A stretch of DNA of 64,000 nt from Hyphomicrobiales bacterium (GCA_017305635.1 JAFKKF010000020.1:1-64000), one strand, 5' to 3'; counted from the stretch's first letter, positions 1 to 8,144 are shown. Notes: a model not told the origin generated them from the sequence alone. A program made the numbers and translations.

Positions 1-21
1 CCTCTCCCCACCGGGGAGAGG
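1..21. repeat. Short palindromic repeat at window edge, inside the cobN frame
   Basis: A perfect 9-bp inverted repeat (CCTCTCCCC, loop ACC, GGGGAGAGG). The same arms occur at 14083-14103 and, one base longer, at 13883-13905, so this is one member of a dispersed family. The other copies are intergenic. This one falls in the open cobN reading frame, where the minus strand reads about T-S-P-R-W-G-E. Whether cobN really continues through it cannot be seen because the window ends here. Confidence 0.75.
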
Positions 22-1324
22 TGATCGCGGCAGCCGAGGTGAGCAGCAACATGAGCGCGGCAGAGGAATCCGGGAAGTCCCCGACCGCATATCCCGCGCC
101 GGCCATCGCCGCGGCGATGCGTACGGCGCTGGCGGGCGTGTCGAGGCCGACGCCGTTGGCGATGCGGCCGACGCGGTCGGGATAGTTGGAGAGCACGATC
201 GCGACGCGGCGCTCGGCGGGCCGCTTCGCCGCGAGGCGGACCCAGGCGGCGGCCTGTGCCGCGACGAATGCGACGCGGTCGGCGACCGGGCGATAGACGG
301 TCGCCGTGAAGCCGCCCTCGGCGACCTCGGCCTTGAAGGAGACGGCACGGGTGATGAGGCGTCCATCCACCTCGGGGAGCACGACGTTCATGGTGAGGTC
401 GCGCGGCAGGAGCCCCCGCGAACCGGCGCGCCAGGCTTCCTCGGAGGAGCCGGCGAGGATGACCTGCAGCACCGGCTTGCCCGGCAGGTCGAGGACCGTG
501 CCGTCATGGGCGGCGCCGAGTTTCGACACGGCGAAGGAGGTCGTGTTGAGGACGATCGCCGGCGGCGTGCGCTCGAACGCGTCGGCGAGGAAGCCCTCGG
601 ACTCGCGGTCCTTGAGACTGGCGACGAAGATCGGCAGCGCGGCGATGCCCTCGGCCTGCAGCGCTTCCGCCAGTGCGTCGATGGGCGCGTGGGAAGCGCC
701 GTCGAGAAGCGCGCGGTAGAAGACGATGGCCGCGACCGGACGGCCGGAATCGAGGTCGAGATCGCGGAAGGCAACGGGCCCCCTGCCCGGCCGGTAGTAG
801 CCGGCGCGTGGCAGGACTTCCGGCGCTGGCGGCAGCGCGCCGCGGCCGACGAGGTACGCCATGAAGGCGAAGGCATGGTCGATGTTCCGGGTGCCGCCCT
901 CGACCAGGTAGCGCCACAGCCGCCGCGCGGCTTCGCCGTCGATGGTGGTGAAGGCCTCGAGCGCCGTGTCCCATTGCGCGTCGCCCGGGACGATGACGAG
1001 GGCCGGGCCGCCGGCGCGGGCGAGCGCGCGGAGGCGCTCGAGCCCATAGGGCCAATAGCCGGCCCCGCCCATCATGCGCACGACGATCAGGCGGGCGTGA
1101 CGGAGGGTCTTCTCGATGTAGAGGTCGACGGAGAGCGGATGGGTGAGCCGCGCGAGATTGGCGAGGCGGAGGGTCGGCCCGCCATGCGCCGCCGCGGCGC
1201 GGGCAAGCGCGGCGAGCTCCGAGTCGGCGGCGGAGAGGAAGACGATGTCGCCCGGTGGCTGGTCGAGATCGATCGCCGAGGCGCCGTCCTCGATACGTCC
1301 TGCTTCGCCGGCTAAGAGATGCAT
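1..1324 (-). CDS. cobN: Cobaltochelatase subunit CobN, N-terminal part (runs off left edge)
   Basis: CobN is the large subunit of the ATP-dependent CobNST cobaltochelatase, which inserts cobalt into hydrogenobyrinic acid a,c-diamide in aerobic cobalamin synthesis. The frame opens with ATG one base after the cobW stop (TGA-g-ATG), begins MHLLAGEAGRIEDG, and stays open for 441 codons to the edge. Typical CobN N-terminal features are visible: an early LSAADSEL-like stretch, MMGGAGYWPYG near residue 90, and a YPDRVGRIANGVGLDTP segment near residues 375-391. The family is about 1,100-1,300 residues, so only the first third is present. The last visible residues (SAAAITSPRWGE) come from the palindromic repeat and do not look like CobN. 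The gene may therefore carry an insertion or be broken there. Confidence 0.85.
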   Translation of the reverse strand, partial: MHLLAGEAGRIEDGASAIDLDQPPGDIVFLSAADSELAALARAAAAHGGPTLRLANLARLTHPLSVDLYIEKTLRHARLIVVRMMGGAGYWPYGLERLRALARAGGPALVIVPGDAQWDTALEAFTTIDGEAARRLWRYLVEGGTRNIDHAFAFMAYLVGRGALPPAPEVLPRAGYYRPGRGPVAFRDLDLDSGRPVAAIVFYRALLDGASHAPIDALAEALQAEGIAALPIFVASLKDRESEGFLADAFERTPPAIVLNTTSFAVSKLGAAHDGTVLDLPGKPVLQVILAGSSEEAWRAGSRGLLPRDLTMNVVLPEVDGRLITRAVSFKAEVAEGGFTATVYRPVADRVAFVAAQAAAWVRLAAKRPAERRVAIVLSNYPDRVGRIANGVGLDTPASAVRIAAAMAGAGYAVGDFPDSSAALMLLLTSAAAITSPRWGE

Positions 1325-1325
1325 C

Positions 1326-2330
1326 TCATCCTGCCAGTCGCGCCGCGACGGCAGCGCGGTCCATGTCGCGGAGGCCGATGACGACGAGGCTGCCGCCCCC
1401 GCCCTCGGTCGCGAACCAGGTCTCGAGGCGCGGACCGACCGCCTGCACGACCACCGGCGAAGCCTTGCCGGCGACGGCGGCGCGGCCCTTGATGCGCAGC
1501 ACGCCGGGAACGGCGAGCGCCGAGGTGACGGCGGTCTTCAGCGCATCGAGCGAGGCGAAGCCCGGCACGGGCACGACGAAGGAATCGAAGTCGTCGTGGT
1601 CGTGCTCCTCGCCCTCGAGGTCGTGATGGCTCTCGCGGCCCTTCATGTCGTCCTCGCTGGCGGACGCGAGGCCGAGCAGGATTTCGGCCGGCAGGCCCTC
1701 GCCGCGGCTCCTGAGCGTCGCGGTACCCGGCCGCGCCTCGCGGGCTACGGTCGCCTCGACCTCGCTGAGCGTCGGCCCATCGACGAGGTCGGTCTTGGAG
1801 ACGACGACGAGGTCGGCGCAGCGCAACTGGTCCTCGAAGAGCTCCTCGACCGGATCGTCGTGCTCGCGCGCCGGGTCGGCGGAGGCCGCCTGCGGGGCGA
1901 AGCGGCCCTCGGCTACGGCCGGCGCATCGACCACCGTGACGACGCCGTCGACGGTGACGCGGTGACGCACGTCCGGCCAGGCAAGCGCGCGGACGAGCGG
2001 CTGCGGCAGCGCGAGGCCGGAGGTCTCGATGACGATGTGGTCGGGCGCCGGCGAGCGCGCGAGCAGCTTCTCCATCGCCGGCAGGAACTCGTCCGCCACC
2101 GTGCAGCAGATGCAGCCATTGGTGAGTTCGACCACCTCGTCCGGCGCGCAGGCCGGGTCGCCGCAATCGGCGAGCAGCGCGCCGTCGAAGCCCATGTCGC
2201 CGAACTCGTTGACGATGATGGCGATGCGTTTTCCGTTGGCGTTGGCGACGAGGTTGCGGATCAGCGTCGTCTTGCCGGCGCCGAGGAAGCCGGTGACGAT
2301 CGTGGCGGGAATGCGGGCGGGCGCGTTCAT
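1326..2330 (-). CDS. cobW: CobW family GTP-binding protein (cobalamin biosynthesis)
   Basis: A 334-residue member of the COG0523 G3E GTPases, a metallochaperone family; CobW itself is linked to cobalt delivery for cobalamin synthesis. The Walker A loop GFLGAGKTT lies at residues 14-22. The conserved CxCC metal-binding motif is at C73, C75, C76 (NGCICCTV). A His/Asp-rich stretch (EGEEHDHDD) lies around residues 221-229, as in many metal-handling members. The start overlaps the cobU stop by 4 bases (ATGA) and cobN starts one base after this stop, so translation is probably coupled along cobU-cobW-cobN. Placement directly before cobN supports CobW rather than another COG0523 subgroup. Confidence 0.93.
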   Translation of the reverse strand: MNAPARIPATIVTGFLGAGKTTLIRNLVANANGKRIAIIVNEFGDMGFDGALLADCGDPACAPDEVVELTNGCICCTVADEFLPAMEKLLARSPAPDHIVIETSGLALPQPLVRALAWPDVRHRVTVDGVVTVVDAPAVAEGRFAPQAASADPAREHDDPVEELFEDQLRCADLVVVSKTDLVDGPTLSEVEATVAREARPGTATLRSRGEGLPAEILLGLASASEDDMKGRESHHDLEGEEHDHDDFDSFVVPVPGFASLDALKTAVTSALAVPGVLRIKGRAAVAGKASPVVVQAVGPRLETWFATEGGGGSLVVIGLRDMDRAAVAARLAG

Positions 2331-2860
2331 GCGGGCTCCGGAAAGGGCGAGGGCTTGATGGGCAGGGCGATGCCGGCTGCCATGAGGATGACGCGATCGC
2401 AGGCGGCGGCGACGCGCTGGTTGAGGATGCCGGCCGCATCCGCATAGCGGCGGGCGAGCGCGTTCATCGGGATGATGCCGGCGCCGACCTCGTTCGAGAC
2501 CAGCACCACCGGACAGGCGGTGCGCTGGAGGGCGGCGACGAGGCGGTCGGTCTCATGAACGATGTCGCGCTCGGCTCCGAAAAGGTTGGAGAGCCAGAGC
2601 GTGAGGCAATCGACCAGCACCGCCCGGCCCGGCAAGGCTTCGCGGTCGAGGATGCCGGGAAGGTCGAGCGGCTCCTCGACGGTGCGCCAGTCGCCGCCGC
2701 GGCGGGCGCGGTGCGTGGCGATGCGCTCCGCCATCTCGGCATCGCCGGCGGTGGCGGTGGCGAGGTAGACAAGTTCACCGCCGGCGGAGGAGACGATCTC
2801 CTCCGCCTTGCGGCTCTTGCCCGAACGTTGGGCACCGATGACCAGCGTGTTCGGCGCCAT
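2327..2860 (-). CDS. cobU: Adenosylcobinamide kinase / adenosylcobinamide-phosphate guanylyltransferase
   Basis: A bifunctional nucleotide-loop enzyme (called cobP in aerobic-pathway organisms). It phosphorylates adenosylcobinamide and then transfers GMP to give adenosylcobinamide-GDP. At 177 residues it has the usual family length. The P-loop GAQRSGKS is at residues 9-16, and the family motif NEVGAGIIP lies near residues 123-131. It sits 7 bases after cbtA and overlaps cobW by 4 bases, inside the riboswitch-led operon. Confidence 0.95.
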   Translation of the reverse strand: MAPNTLVIGAQRSGKSRKAEEIVSSAGGELVYLATATAGDAEMAERIATHRARRGGDWRTVEEPLDLPGILDREALPGRAVLVDCLTLWLSNLFGAERDIVHETDRLVAALQRTACPVVLVSNEVGAGIIPMNALARRYADAAGILNQRVAAACDRVILMAAGIALPIKPSPFPEPA

Positions 2861-2867
2861 GGCGCCG

Positions 2868-3665
2868 TCAGCGGGCCCTGAGGGCGCGCTGGGTGACGAG
2901 GCCGAACAGGATGCCGATGGTCGCCCACATCACCGCCTGGGTGCCGAGCGAGGCAATGCGGAACTGCCAGAGCACCGCGGCGGGGAAATCGGCCCCGACC
3001 TCGTCGATCGTCGGCAGGAGGAGCATGACCACCGTGACGACGACGACGAAGGCGGCGCCCGCGACGAGGGTCGCGTTCCACGTCCCGTAGATCCGGCTGA
3101 GGCCCCGCTGGATGAAGGTCGCAAGGAGCGCGGCGACGAAGGAGCCGAGGATCATCAGCCAGAACATGCCGGTGCGGATGCCGATCGTGTCGGCATCGCC
3201 CACGGCCGGCGGATTGGCCGGATACTTCAGCTGCGGCACCGCCACCATGACGATGAAGGCGACCAGCGCCAGGACCGCGGCGACGACGCGCGGATCGGAC
3301 GAGCCCATGCGGCCCCAGACCAGCGCGAAGACGATGGCGAAGAGGCCCCCGAAGGCAGCGCTGTAGACGACCACGCCGGTGAAGAGGCCGATGGTCGACT
3401 GTACCGGCCGGCTGACCAACTCCTCCTCGGCCGCCGGCTGTGCGGCGGGGGCGCCGGCCGCGACCGCGGCCGGGTCGACGGGCGTCGCGGCGGCGTCCGC
3501 CGCCATCGACATGGCCGCATGGTCATGGCTGTGGGAATGCGATTCCTCGACCGCGATGGCCGCATCGACTGGCGGCTCGCCGAACGTATGGGCAAAGGCA
3601 AAGGCGAGAAGTCCCGCGACCACGCCGACAAGCATGCCGCGGATGAGCAGCGTCCTGATCATCAT
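2868..3665 (-). CDS. cbtA: CbtA family membrane protein (predicted cobalt transporter subunit)
   Basis: A 265-residue integral membrane protein of the CbtA family, predicted from comparative genomics to be the core of a cobalt uptake system regulated by B12 riboswitches. An N-terminal hydrophobic segment (residues 7-26) is followed by a His-rich loop (ESHSHSHDHA, residues 41-50), plausibly metal-binding. Four to five more hydrophobic helices follow. Two consecutive ATG codons open the frame (3665 or 3662) behind a GGGAGA ribosome binding site. It lies 16 bases after cbtB. The role in cobalt import is family knowledge plus context; biochemical proof for this family is limited. Confidence 0.88.
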   Translation of the reverse strand: MMIRTLLIRGMLVGVVAGLLAFAFAHTFGEPPVDAAIAVEESHSHSHDHAAMSMAADAAATPVDPAAVAAGAPAAQPAAEEELVSRPVQSTIGLFTGVVVYSAAFGGLFAIVFALVWGRMGSSDPRVVAAVLALVAFIVMVAVPQLKYPANPPAVGDADTIGIRTGMFWLMILGSFVAALLATFIQRGLSRIYGTWNATLVAGAAFVVVVTVVMLLLPTIDEVGADFPAAVLWQFRIASLGTQAVMWATIGILFGLVTQRALRAR

Positions 3666-3681
3666 TGTTCTCCCGGGTCGC

Positions 3682-3897
3682 CTAGTGGCAGGGCATGCCG
3701 AGGAGGTGGCGGCCGTCGTGGACGAATTCGTGCACGTACATGCCGTTGAAGACCGAGAAGGCCCCCTCCTCGACGCCGACGAAATAGATGGCGACGAAGG
3801 CGACGAGCGCGACGAAGATCGCCCAGGGCAGAATCTCGCGGACCGGGATCGATACCGGCGCCGGGATGGCGGTGGGCTGGAAAGCGGCTGCAGTCAT
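3682..3897 (-). CDS. cbtB: CbtB family small membrane protein (predicted cobalt transporter subunit)
   Basis: A 71-residue protein with one transmembrane helix (about residues 22-42) and a C-terminal His-rich tail (H56, H60, H63, H71; YVHEFVHDGRH...CH) typical of CbtB, thought to bind metal. The start follows an ideal AAGGAGG site at 5-base spacing. A longer open frame upstream runs through the riboswitch and is not coding. It is the first gene of the cbtBA-cobUWN operon. Confidence 0.9.
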   Translation of the reverse strand: MTAAAFQPTAIPAPVSIPVREILPWAIFVALVAFVAIYFVGVEEGAFSVFNGMYVHEFVHDGRHLLGMPCH

Positions 3898-3934
3898 GGT
3901 TCCTCCTTGGGATGACGCGTCCCGAATGGATGGG

Positions 3935-4052
3935 TCTCGTGCGATTCCGTGGGGAGGGGTCTGACTTCCGGCTGGCGGTATCCGCCAGACGGTCACAGTG
4001 GCGCGACCGTGCCGGGCTTTCACCGGGCTTCCGCACCCCGCGGGATTACGCC
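3935..4052 (-). promoter_or_regulatory. Cobalamin riboswitch upstream of cbtB
   Basis: On the minus strand the leader contains the B12-box core GCGCCACTGTGAC (3992-4004 on the plus strand). It is preceded by a paired AGCCCGGTGAAAGCCCGG element and followed by a GGCGGATACCGCC hairpin and a GGAAGTCAGACCC element. These match the conserved cobalamin aptamer parts (GCCACTG box, GGTGAAA loop, GGAAGNCAGAYC). It begins just after the predicted transcription start and ends about 40 bases before cbtB. The expected effect is repression of the operon when B12 is plentiful. The edges are approximate. Confidence 0.85.
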
Positions 4053-4056
4053 GGTG

Positions 4057-4085
4057 AGAATGCGGGCGGCGGCCCGCCGAGTCAA
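4057..4085 (-). promoter_or_regulatory. Sigma-70-like promoter for cbtBA-cobUWN
   Basis: On the minus strand, TTGACT (-35, 4085-4080), a 17-base spacer and CATTCT (-10, 4062-4057). The predicted start near 4050 places the riboswitch aptamer at the 5' end of the transcript, as expected. Confidence 0.55.
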
Positions 4086-4190
4086 CGCGGCTTCTTGATG
4101 AAACCAAATCCGCGCTCGCGCGTTGAAACCGAATTCGGCCGGTTTCGAAACGAGGAACGGCGCATGGATTTCAGAGGCGACGCCGGGCTT

Positions 4191-4454
4191 TCAGGAAGCG
4201 GAGGCGCCATCCGGGCGGCGGCGTGCCTTTCCGGTCCACCAGCGCTTGAGCGCGACGCCGATTCGCCGGTTCCAGCGGCGCACCGCGGGAAAATCCTCGG
4301 CGAGCACGATCATGCCGAGCGGAATCATCCAGAATCCGAGGACGGGGAGGAAGCCGAGCAGACCCCCGCAGATCAGCAGGATTCCGAGCCCGGTGCGCAC
4401 TATGCGGCTGCGCGGGAGATCGAACGTATATTTGCCGAGCCTGAGCTTCGCCAC
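4191..4454 (-). CDS. Small membrane protein, PGPGW-like
   Basis: About 87 residues from a GTG start (VAKLRLGKYTF...); a longer in-frame ATG at 4574 exists, but its extra N-terminus looks like noncoding sequence. A Gly-rich helical hairpin (about residues 20-52) is followed by a basic tail with RRWNRR and KRWW. The arrangement resembles the putative transmembrane PGPGW family, whose members are short two-helix proteins of unknown function. It is a lone gene between the cobalamin riboswitch region and tRNA-Asn. No function is proposed. Confidence 0.6.
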   Translation of the reverse strand: MAKLRLGKYTFDLPRSRIVRTGLGILLICGGLLGFLPVLGFWMIPLGMIVLAEDFPAVRRWNRRIGVALKRWWTGKARRRPDGASAS

Positions 4455-4568
4455 GGGCCGGACGCCCTCCACCTGGCCGGCGCCGGGGCGGCGACGGGCG
4501 GTGCAAACATGGTGGGGCGGCCGGGAGGGAGCAAGATGCCTCGTGGTGACGAAAGGCCGGGCAACCCT

Positions 4569-4597
4569 TTGCAAGCACGAACGGCCTTTGCTATAGG
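4569..4597 (+). promoter_or_regulatory. Promoter for tRNA-Asn
   Basis: TTGCAA (4569-4574), 17-base spacer, TATAGG (4592-4597). The tRNA begins 27 bases downstream of the -10 box, a normal distance for a tRNA gene. Confidence 0.6.
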
Positions 4598-4623
4598 GCT
4601 TCGCGCACAGCGGAATGTGCCGA

Positions 4624-4699
4624 TCCCCGGTAGCTCAGTTGGTAGAGCATTCGACTGTTAATCGAATGGTCGCTGGTTCGAGTCCAGCCCGGGGAGCCA
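4624..4699 (+). tRNA. tRNA-Asn(GTT)
   Basis: A full 76-base cloverleaf. The acceptor TCCCCGG pairs with CCGGGGA, the D arm is TAGCTCAGTTGGTAGAGCA, the anticodon loop CTGTTAA carries GTT, and the T arm is GCTGG/CCAGC. The CCA end is encoded. Downstream to 4987 (288 bases) no gene is supported. Confidence 0.97.
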
Positions 4700-4987
4700 A
4701 TCCGCAGAGCCGCGGGCGGGAGGGGTCCATACCCACCAGGAGGCGGCAGAGAGAGTTTGGAGACGTAGGTTTCGAACCGGTGCGCCAACCAACCAGCTTC
4801 CTTTCACGACTGGCCGCCGGTGTCTGCAGGAACGTGCGGTCGCGTCAGGGCGGGCTCTCCATCCGCCAGGCCGCGATCCTCGTAGAGGGGTCCTGGGGCG
4901 ACGAGGAGCCCGGGGCAATCCGCCAAACCGGATGAGCACCGGGATTTTCCACAGAGTTCCCTTTCAACCGACCAAGGAGGTCGCAAG

Positions 4988-5350
4988 GTGTCGAACAGAG
5001 ATCTGAACCGGAATGCCAATGGCGGCGGCGGCCGCTCGATCATTTACATCATCATCGCGGTCATCATCCTCGCGATCATCTATTGGGCGGCGACCAAGTA
5101 CTGGGCGACCCCGGTTCCCCCGCCGCCTCCGCCCGCTCCGGCTGAGCCCGCGACGCCCGCACCGGCCCCGGCCGCGCCTGCCGAGCCCGCGAAGCCGGCC
5201 GAGCCCGCGCCCGCCGCTCCGGCGACTCCGGCCGAGCCTGCGCCGGCCCCGGCTGCTCCGGCGACGCCGGCCGAGCCCGCGCCGGCTGCGCCTGCCGCTC
5301 CGGCCACCCCGGCCGAGCCTGCGCCGGCGACCCCTGCCCCGGCCCAGTAA
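4988..5350 (+). CDS. Ala/Pro-rich membrane-anchored protein of unknown function
   Basis: A 120-residue protein starting at GTG behind an AAGGAGG site. After a short Asn/Gly-rich cytoplasmic segment comes one strong transmembrane helix (residues 17-34, mostly Ile/Ala). The rest is low-complexity Pro/Ala/Glu sequence with near-repeats of PATPAEPAPA, likely an extended periplasmic stalk. The DNA repeats are equally regular (about 5205-5335). It is followed by a good terminator, so it is monocistronic. I do not recognise a family; the TonB-like architecture lacks any TonB C-terminal domain. Confidence 0.7.
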   Translation: MSNRDLNRNANGGGGRSIIYIIIAVIILAIIYWAATKYWATPVPPPPPPAPAEPATPAPAPAAPAEPAKPAEPAPAAPATPAEPAPAPAAPATPAEPAPAAPAAPATPAEPAPATPAPAQ

Positions 5351-5370
5351 GCCGGCCTGAACGAACCGAA

Positions 5371-5408
5371 GGGGCGCTCCACCGGCAGGTGGGGCGCCCT
5401 TTCCTTTT
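5371..5408 (+). terminator. Rho-independent terminator
   Basis: A 12-bp stem GGGCGCTCCACC / GGTGGGGCGCCC with one mismatch and loop GGCA, followed by TTTCCTTTT, 20 bases after the stop of the Ala/Pro-rich gene. Confidence 0.85.
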
Positions 5409-5573
5409 GGCCTCCCGCGACTTCGCGAAAATACCTCCGCATTTATGCAATCGCGGCGAGGGTAGCTTAACGTTACTGCCTGATATTCTAGGCGATTTTG
5501 TCTGAAGTCCTTCCCATCGCCGCGCCCTTGGGTTCATGGATGGCGTGCCGGAAAGCGGCAGGAGGCAAGGCAG

Positions 5574-6596
5574 ATGGCGGACGAATCGCGGGTCGCCTGG
5601 GTCGATTACGCCAAGGGCTTCTGCATCATCATGGTGGTGATGATGCACTCGACCCTCGGCGTCGAGAAGGCCGCAGGCGCCGAAGGCTGGATGCACTACA
5701 TCGTCGCCTTCGCCAAGCCCTTCCGCATGCCGGACTTCTTCATGATCTCGGGCCTGTTCCTCGCCCGCCTGATCGACCGCGACTGGCGCACCTACCTCGA
5801 CAAGAAGGTGGTGCATTTCGCCTATTTCTACGTGCTCTGGCTGACCATCCAGTTCGCCTTCAAGGCCCCCGGCATCGCCGCCGACGGCGGCATGGAGGCG
5901 GTGGCGCGCGAGTTCGCCATGTCCTTCATCGAGCCGTTCGGCACGATCTGGTTCATCTATCTGCTGCCGATCTTCTTCGTCGTGGCCAAGGCGAGTCGCG
6001 GCGTGCCCTGGTGGGTGATGTGGCTGGTCGGCGCCGTGCTCGAGGCCGCCCACATCCAGACCGGCTGGACGATCATCGACGAGTTCGCCGCCCGCTTCGT
6101 CTATTTCTATTCGGGCTACGTCTTCGCGCCGGAAATCTTCAAGCTCGCCGCGGCGGCGATCCGCAACGGCTGGGCCGCCGCCGGCTTCCTCGTCGCCTGG
6201 GCGATCGTCAACGCCGCAGGCGTCTTCAGCGGCATCTCGGAAATGCCGGGGGTCAGCCTCCTCCTCGGCCTCGCCGGGGCGGTGGCGGTGGTGACCTTCG
6301 CCTCGCTCCTTTCCAAGGCCGACTGGATGGTGCCGCTCCGCTATTGCGGACGGAACTCGATCGTCATCTATCTCGCCTTCTTCGCCTTCATGGCCGGCTC
6401 GCGCGCGGTCATGTTCCGCCTCGGCGTGATCGACGACCTCGGCGCCATCTCGCTGATCGTCACCGCCGCCGGGGTGATCGGCCCGCTCCTCCTCTTCTGG
6501 GCGGTCCGCAATACCCCGCTTCGCTTTCTCTTCGAGCGGCCGGCATGGGCCCGGCTTCGCGCCCCTGCCCGGCAGCACATGGTGCCCGCCGAATAG
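5574..6596 (+). CDS. Acyltransferase family 3 membrane protein
   Basis: A 340-residue polytopic membrane protein with about ten hydrophobic helices. The N-terminus has the acyltransferase-3 signature: VDYAKGFCIIMVVMMHS, with the conserved His of TM1 at the end. It also has an Arg in the FMISGLFLAR segment, which is typical of the family. Members O-acylate sugars of surface polysaccharides, glucans or lipids using acyl donors from the cytoplasm. The start is an ATG at 5574 after AGGAGG. It stands alone between a terminator and the photolyase gene; the 165 bases upstream show no other gene. The substrate cannot be inferred. Confidence 0.85.
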   Translation: MADESRVAWVDYAKGFCIIMVVMMHSTLGVEKAAGAEGWMHYIVAFAKPFRMPDFFMISGLFLARLIDRDWRTYLDKKVVHFAYFYVLWLTIQFAFKAPGIAADGGMEAVAREFAMSFIEPFGTIWFIYLLPIFFVVAKASRGVPWWVMWLVGAVLEAAHIQTGWTIIDEFAARFVYFYSGYVFAPEIFKLAAAAIRNGWAAAGFLVAWAIVNAAGVFSGISEMPGVSLLLGLAGAVAVVTFASLLSKADWMVPLRYCGRNSIVIYLAFFAFMAGSRAVMFRLGVIDDLGAISLIVTAAGVIGPLLLFWAVRNTPLRFLFERPAWARLRAPARQHMVPAE

Positions 6597-6652
6597 GCCA
6601 TGTTGCGCCGCAGGGTTGAGTCCGCGCATCGCGGGCTCCACCATGGCGGTGC

Positions 6653-8089
6653 ATGGCGACTCTCCTCTGGCTCCGGGACGACCTGCGGCTCGCCGACAAC
6701 CCCGCGCTTGCCGCGGCGATGGCCGCGCGCGAGCCGCTTGCCATCGTCCATGTGCTCGACGACGAGAGCCTCCGCCCGATCGGCGCGGCCGCACGCTGGT
6801 GGCTGCATCGCTCCCTCCAGAGCCTCGGCGCCGACCTCGCCCGGCGCGGCCAGGACCTCATCCTGAAGCGGGGCCGCGCCGCCCGCGTGATCCCCCAGCT
6901 GGCAGCGGAGGTCGGCGCGAGCCGGGCCTTCTGGAACCGGCGATACGGCCCGGCGGCGACGGTCGACGCAGCCGTCGAGAAGACGCTGGCCGGGCGCGGC
7001 ATCGCCGTCTCGACGTTCAAGGCAAGTCTCCTCTTCGAGCCCGATGAGGTGATGACGCGGACGGGGACGCCCTACCGTGTCTATTCGGCCTTCTGGCGCG
7101 CCGCGCTCGCCCGCGGCGAGCCGCGGCGGCCGCTGCCGAAGCCGCGCAAGCTTCCCCCGCCGGTGGAAGGCGTCACCGGCGAGAGCATCGACGCGCTCCG
7201 GCTGCTGCCGGTGGCGCCTGACTGGAGCGGCGGCATCCGGGCGAGCTGGCAACCGGGCGAGCATGGCGCGGCGGAGCGCCTCGATGCCTTCGCCGACGCG
7301 GTCGGTGACTACGGCGCCCTGCGCGACCGGCCGGACCTCCCCGCCTCCTCCATGCTGTCGCCGCATATCCGCTTCGGCGAGGTCAGCCCCTTCCAGGTCT
7401 GGCACGCCGCCGCCGGCGCGACCGCGAGGCCGAGCGCCTCGGCGGCGAAGTTCGAGGCCGAGCTCGGCTGGCGCGAATTCGCCTGGCACATCCTGGCGCA
7501 GGTGCCGGACATGGCGAGGAGGAACATCCGCCCGGAATTCGACGACTTCCCGTGGGCGGTGCCCTACGAGGACGACATGTGGGACTGGCGGCGGGGCCGC
7601 ACCGGCTTCCCGATCGTCGATGCCGGGATGCGCCAGCTCTGGGAGACCGGCTGGATGCACAACCGCGTGCGCATGATCGTCGCCTCCTTCCTCACCAAGC
7701 ACCTCCTCGTCGACTGGCGCATCGGCGAGGAATGGTTCTGGGAGACGCTGGTCGATGCCGACCCGGCGAGCAATCCGTTCAACTGGCAATGGGTGGCCGG
7801 ATCGGGCGCCGACGCGCAGCCCTTCTTCCGCATCTTCAATCCGGTGACGCAGGGCGAGAAGTTCGACCCCGAGGGCCGCTATGTGCGCCGCCACGTGCCC
7901 GAGCTCGCCCGCCTGCCGGCGGCGGTGATCCACCGGCCCTGGGAAGCCGGCCCGCTGGAGCTCGCCGCCGCGGGCGTCACCCTCGGCGAAACCTATCCGC
8001 TGCCGATCGTGGAACATGCTTCCGCGCGCGAGCGGGCCCTGGCAGCATTTGCCAAGATCGGCGGCAAGGGTGGAAAGCCCTCGCCTTGA
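6653..8089 (+). CDS. phrB: Deoxyribodipyrimidine photolyase (class I CPD photolyase/cryptochrome family)
   Basis: A 478-residue flavoprotein that uses blue light to split cyclobutane pyrimidine dimers. The N-terminal antenna domain starts LLWLRDDLRLADN. The C-terminal FAD domain has the family landmarks FPIVDAGMRQLWETGWMHNR, RMIVASFLTKHLL, and NPFNWQWVAGSGADAQPFFR with the conserved Trp and Arg/Asn residues of the FAD pocket. Length and motifs fit bacterial class I enzymes. It lies 56 bases before cysK on the same strand; no functional link is evident. Confidence 0.93.
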   Translation: MATLLWLRDDLRLADNPALAAAMAAREPLAIVHVLDDESLRPIGAAARWWLHRSLQSLGADLARRGQDLILKRGRAARVIPQLAAEVGASRAFWNRRYGPAATVDAAVEKTLAGRGIAVSTFKASLLFEPDEVMTRTGTPYRVYSAFWRAALARGEPRRPLPKPRKLPPPVEGVTGESIDALRLLPVAPDWSGGIRASWQPGEHGAAERLDAFADAVGDYGALRDRPDLPASSMLSPHIRFGEVSPFQVWHAAAGATARPSASAAKFEAELGWREFAWHILAQVPDMARRNIRPEFDDFPWAVPYEDDMWDWRRGRTGFPIVDAGMRQLWETGWMHNRVRMIVASFLTKHLLVDWRIGEEWFWETLVDADPASNPFNWQWVAGSGADAQPFFRIFNPVTQGEKFDPEGRYVRRHVPELARLPAAVIHRPWEAGPLELAAAGVTLGETYPLPIVEHASARERALAAFAKIGGKGGKPSP

Positions 8090-8144
8090 TGGCCCGCGGG
8101 GCAGCTTGTAGCTTCCTGCTGCTTCCCTCCCCGCGGAAAGATCC

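Noticed and set aside
1143-2447. A 434-codon plus-strand frame
   Set aside because: Antisense to cobW and the start of cobN, whose motifs are clear on the minus strand.
5076-6794. A 572-codon minus-strand frame
   Set aside because: Antisense to the Ala/Pro-rich and acyltransferase genes; repetitive composition mirrors the Pro-rich gene.
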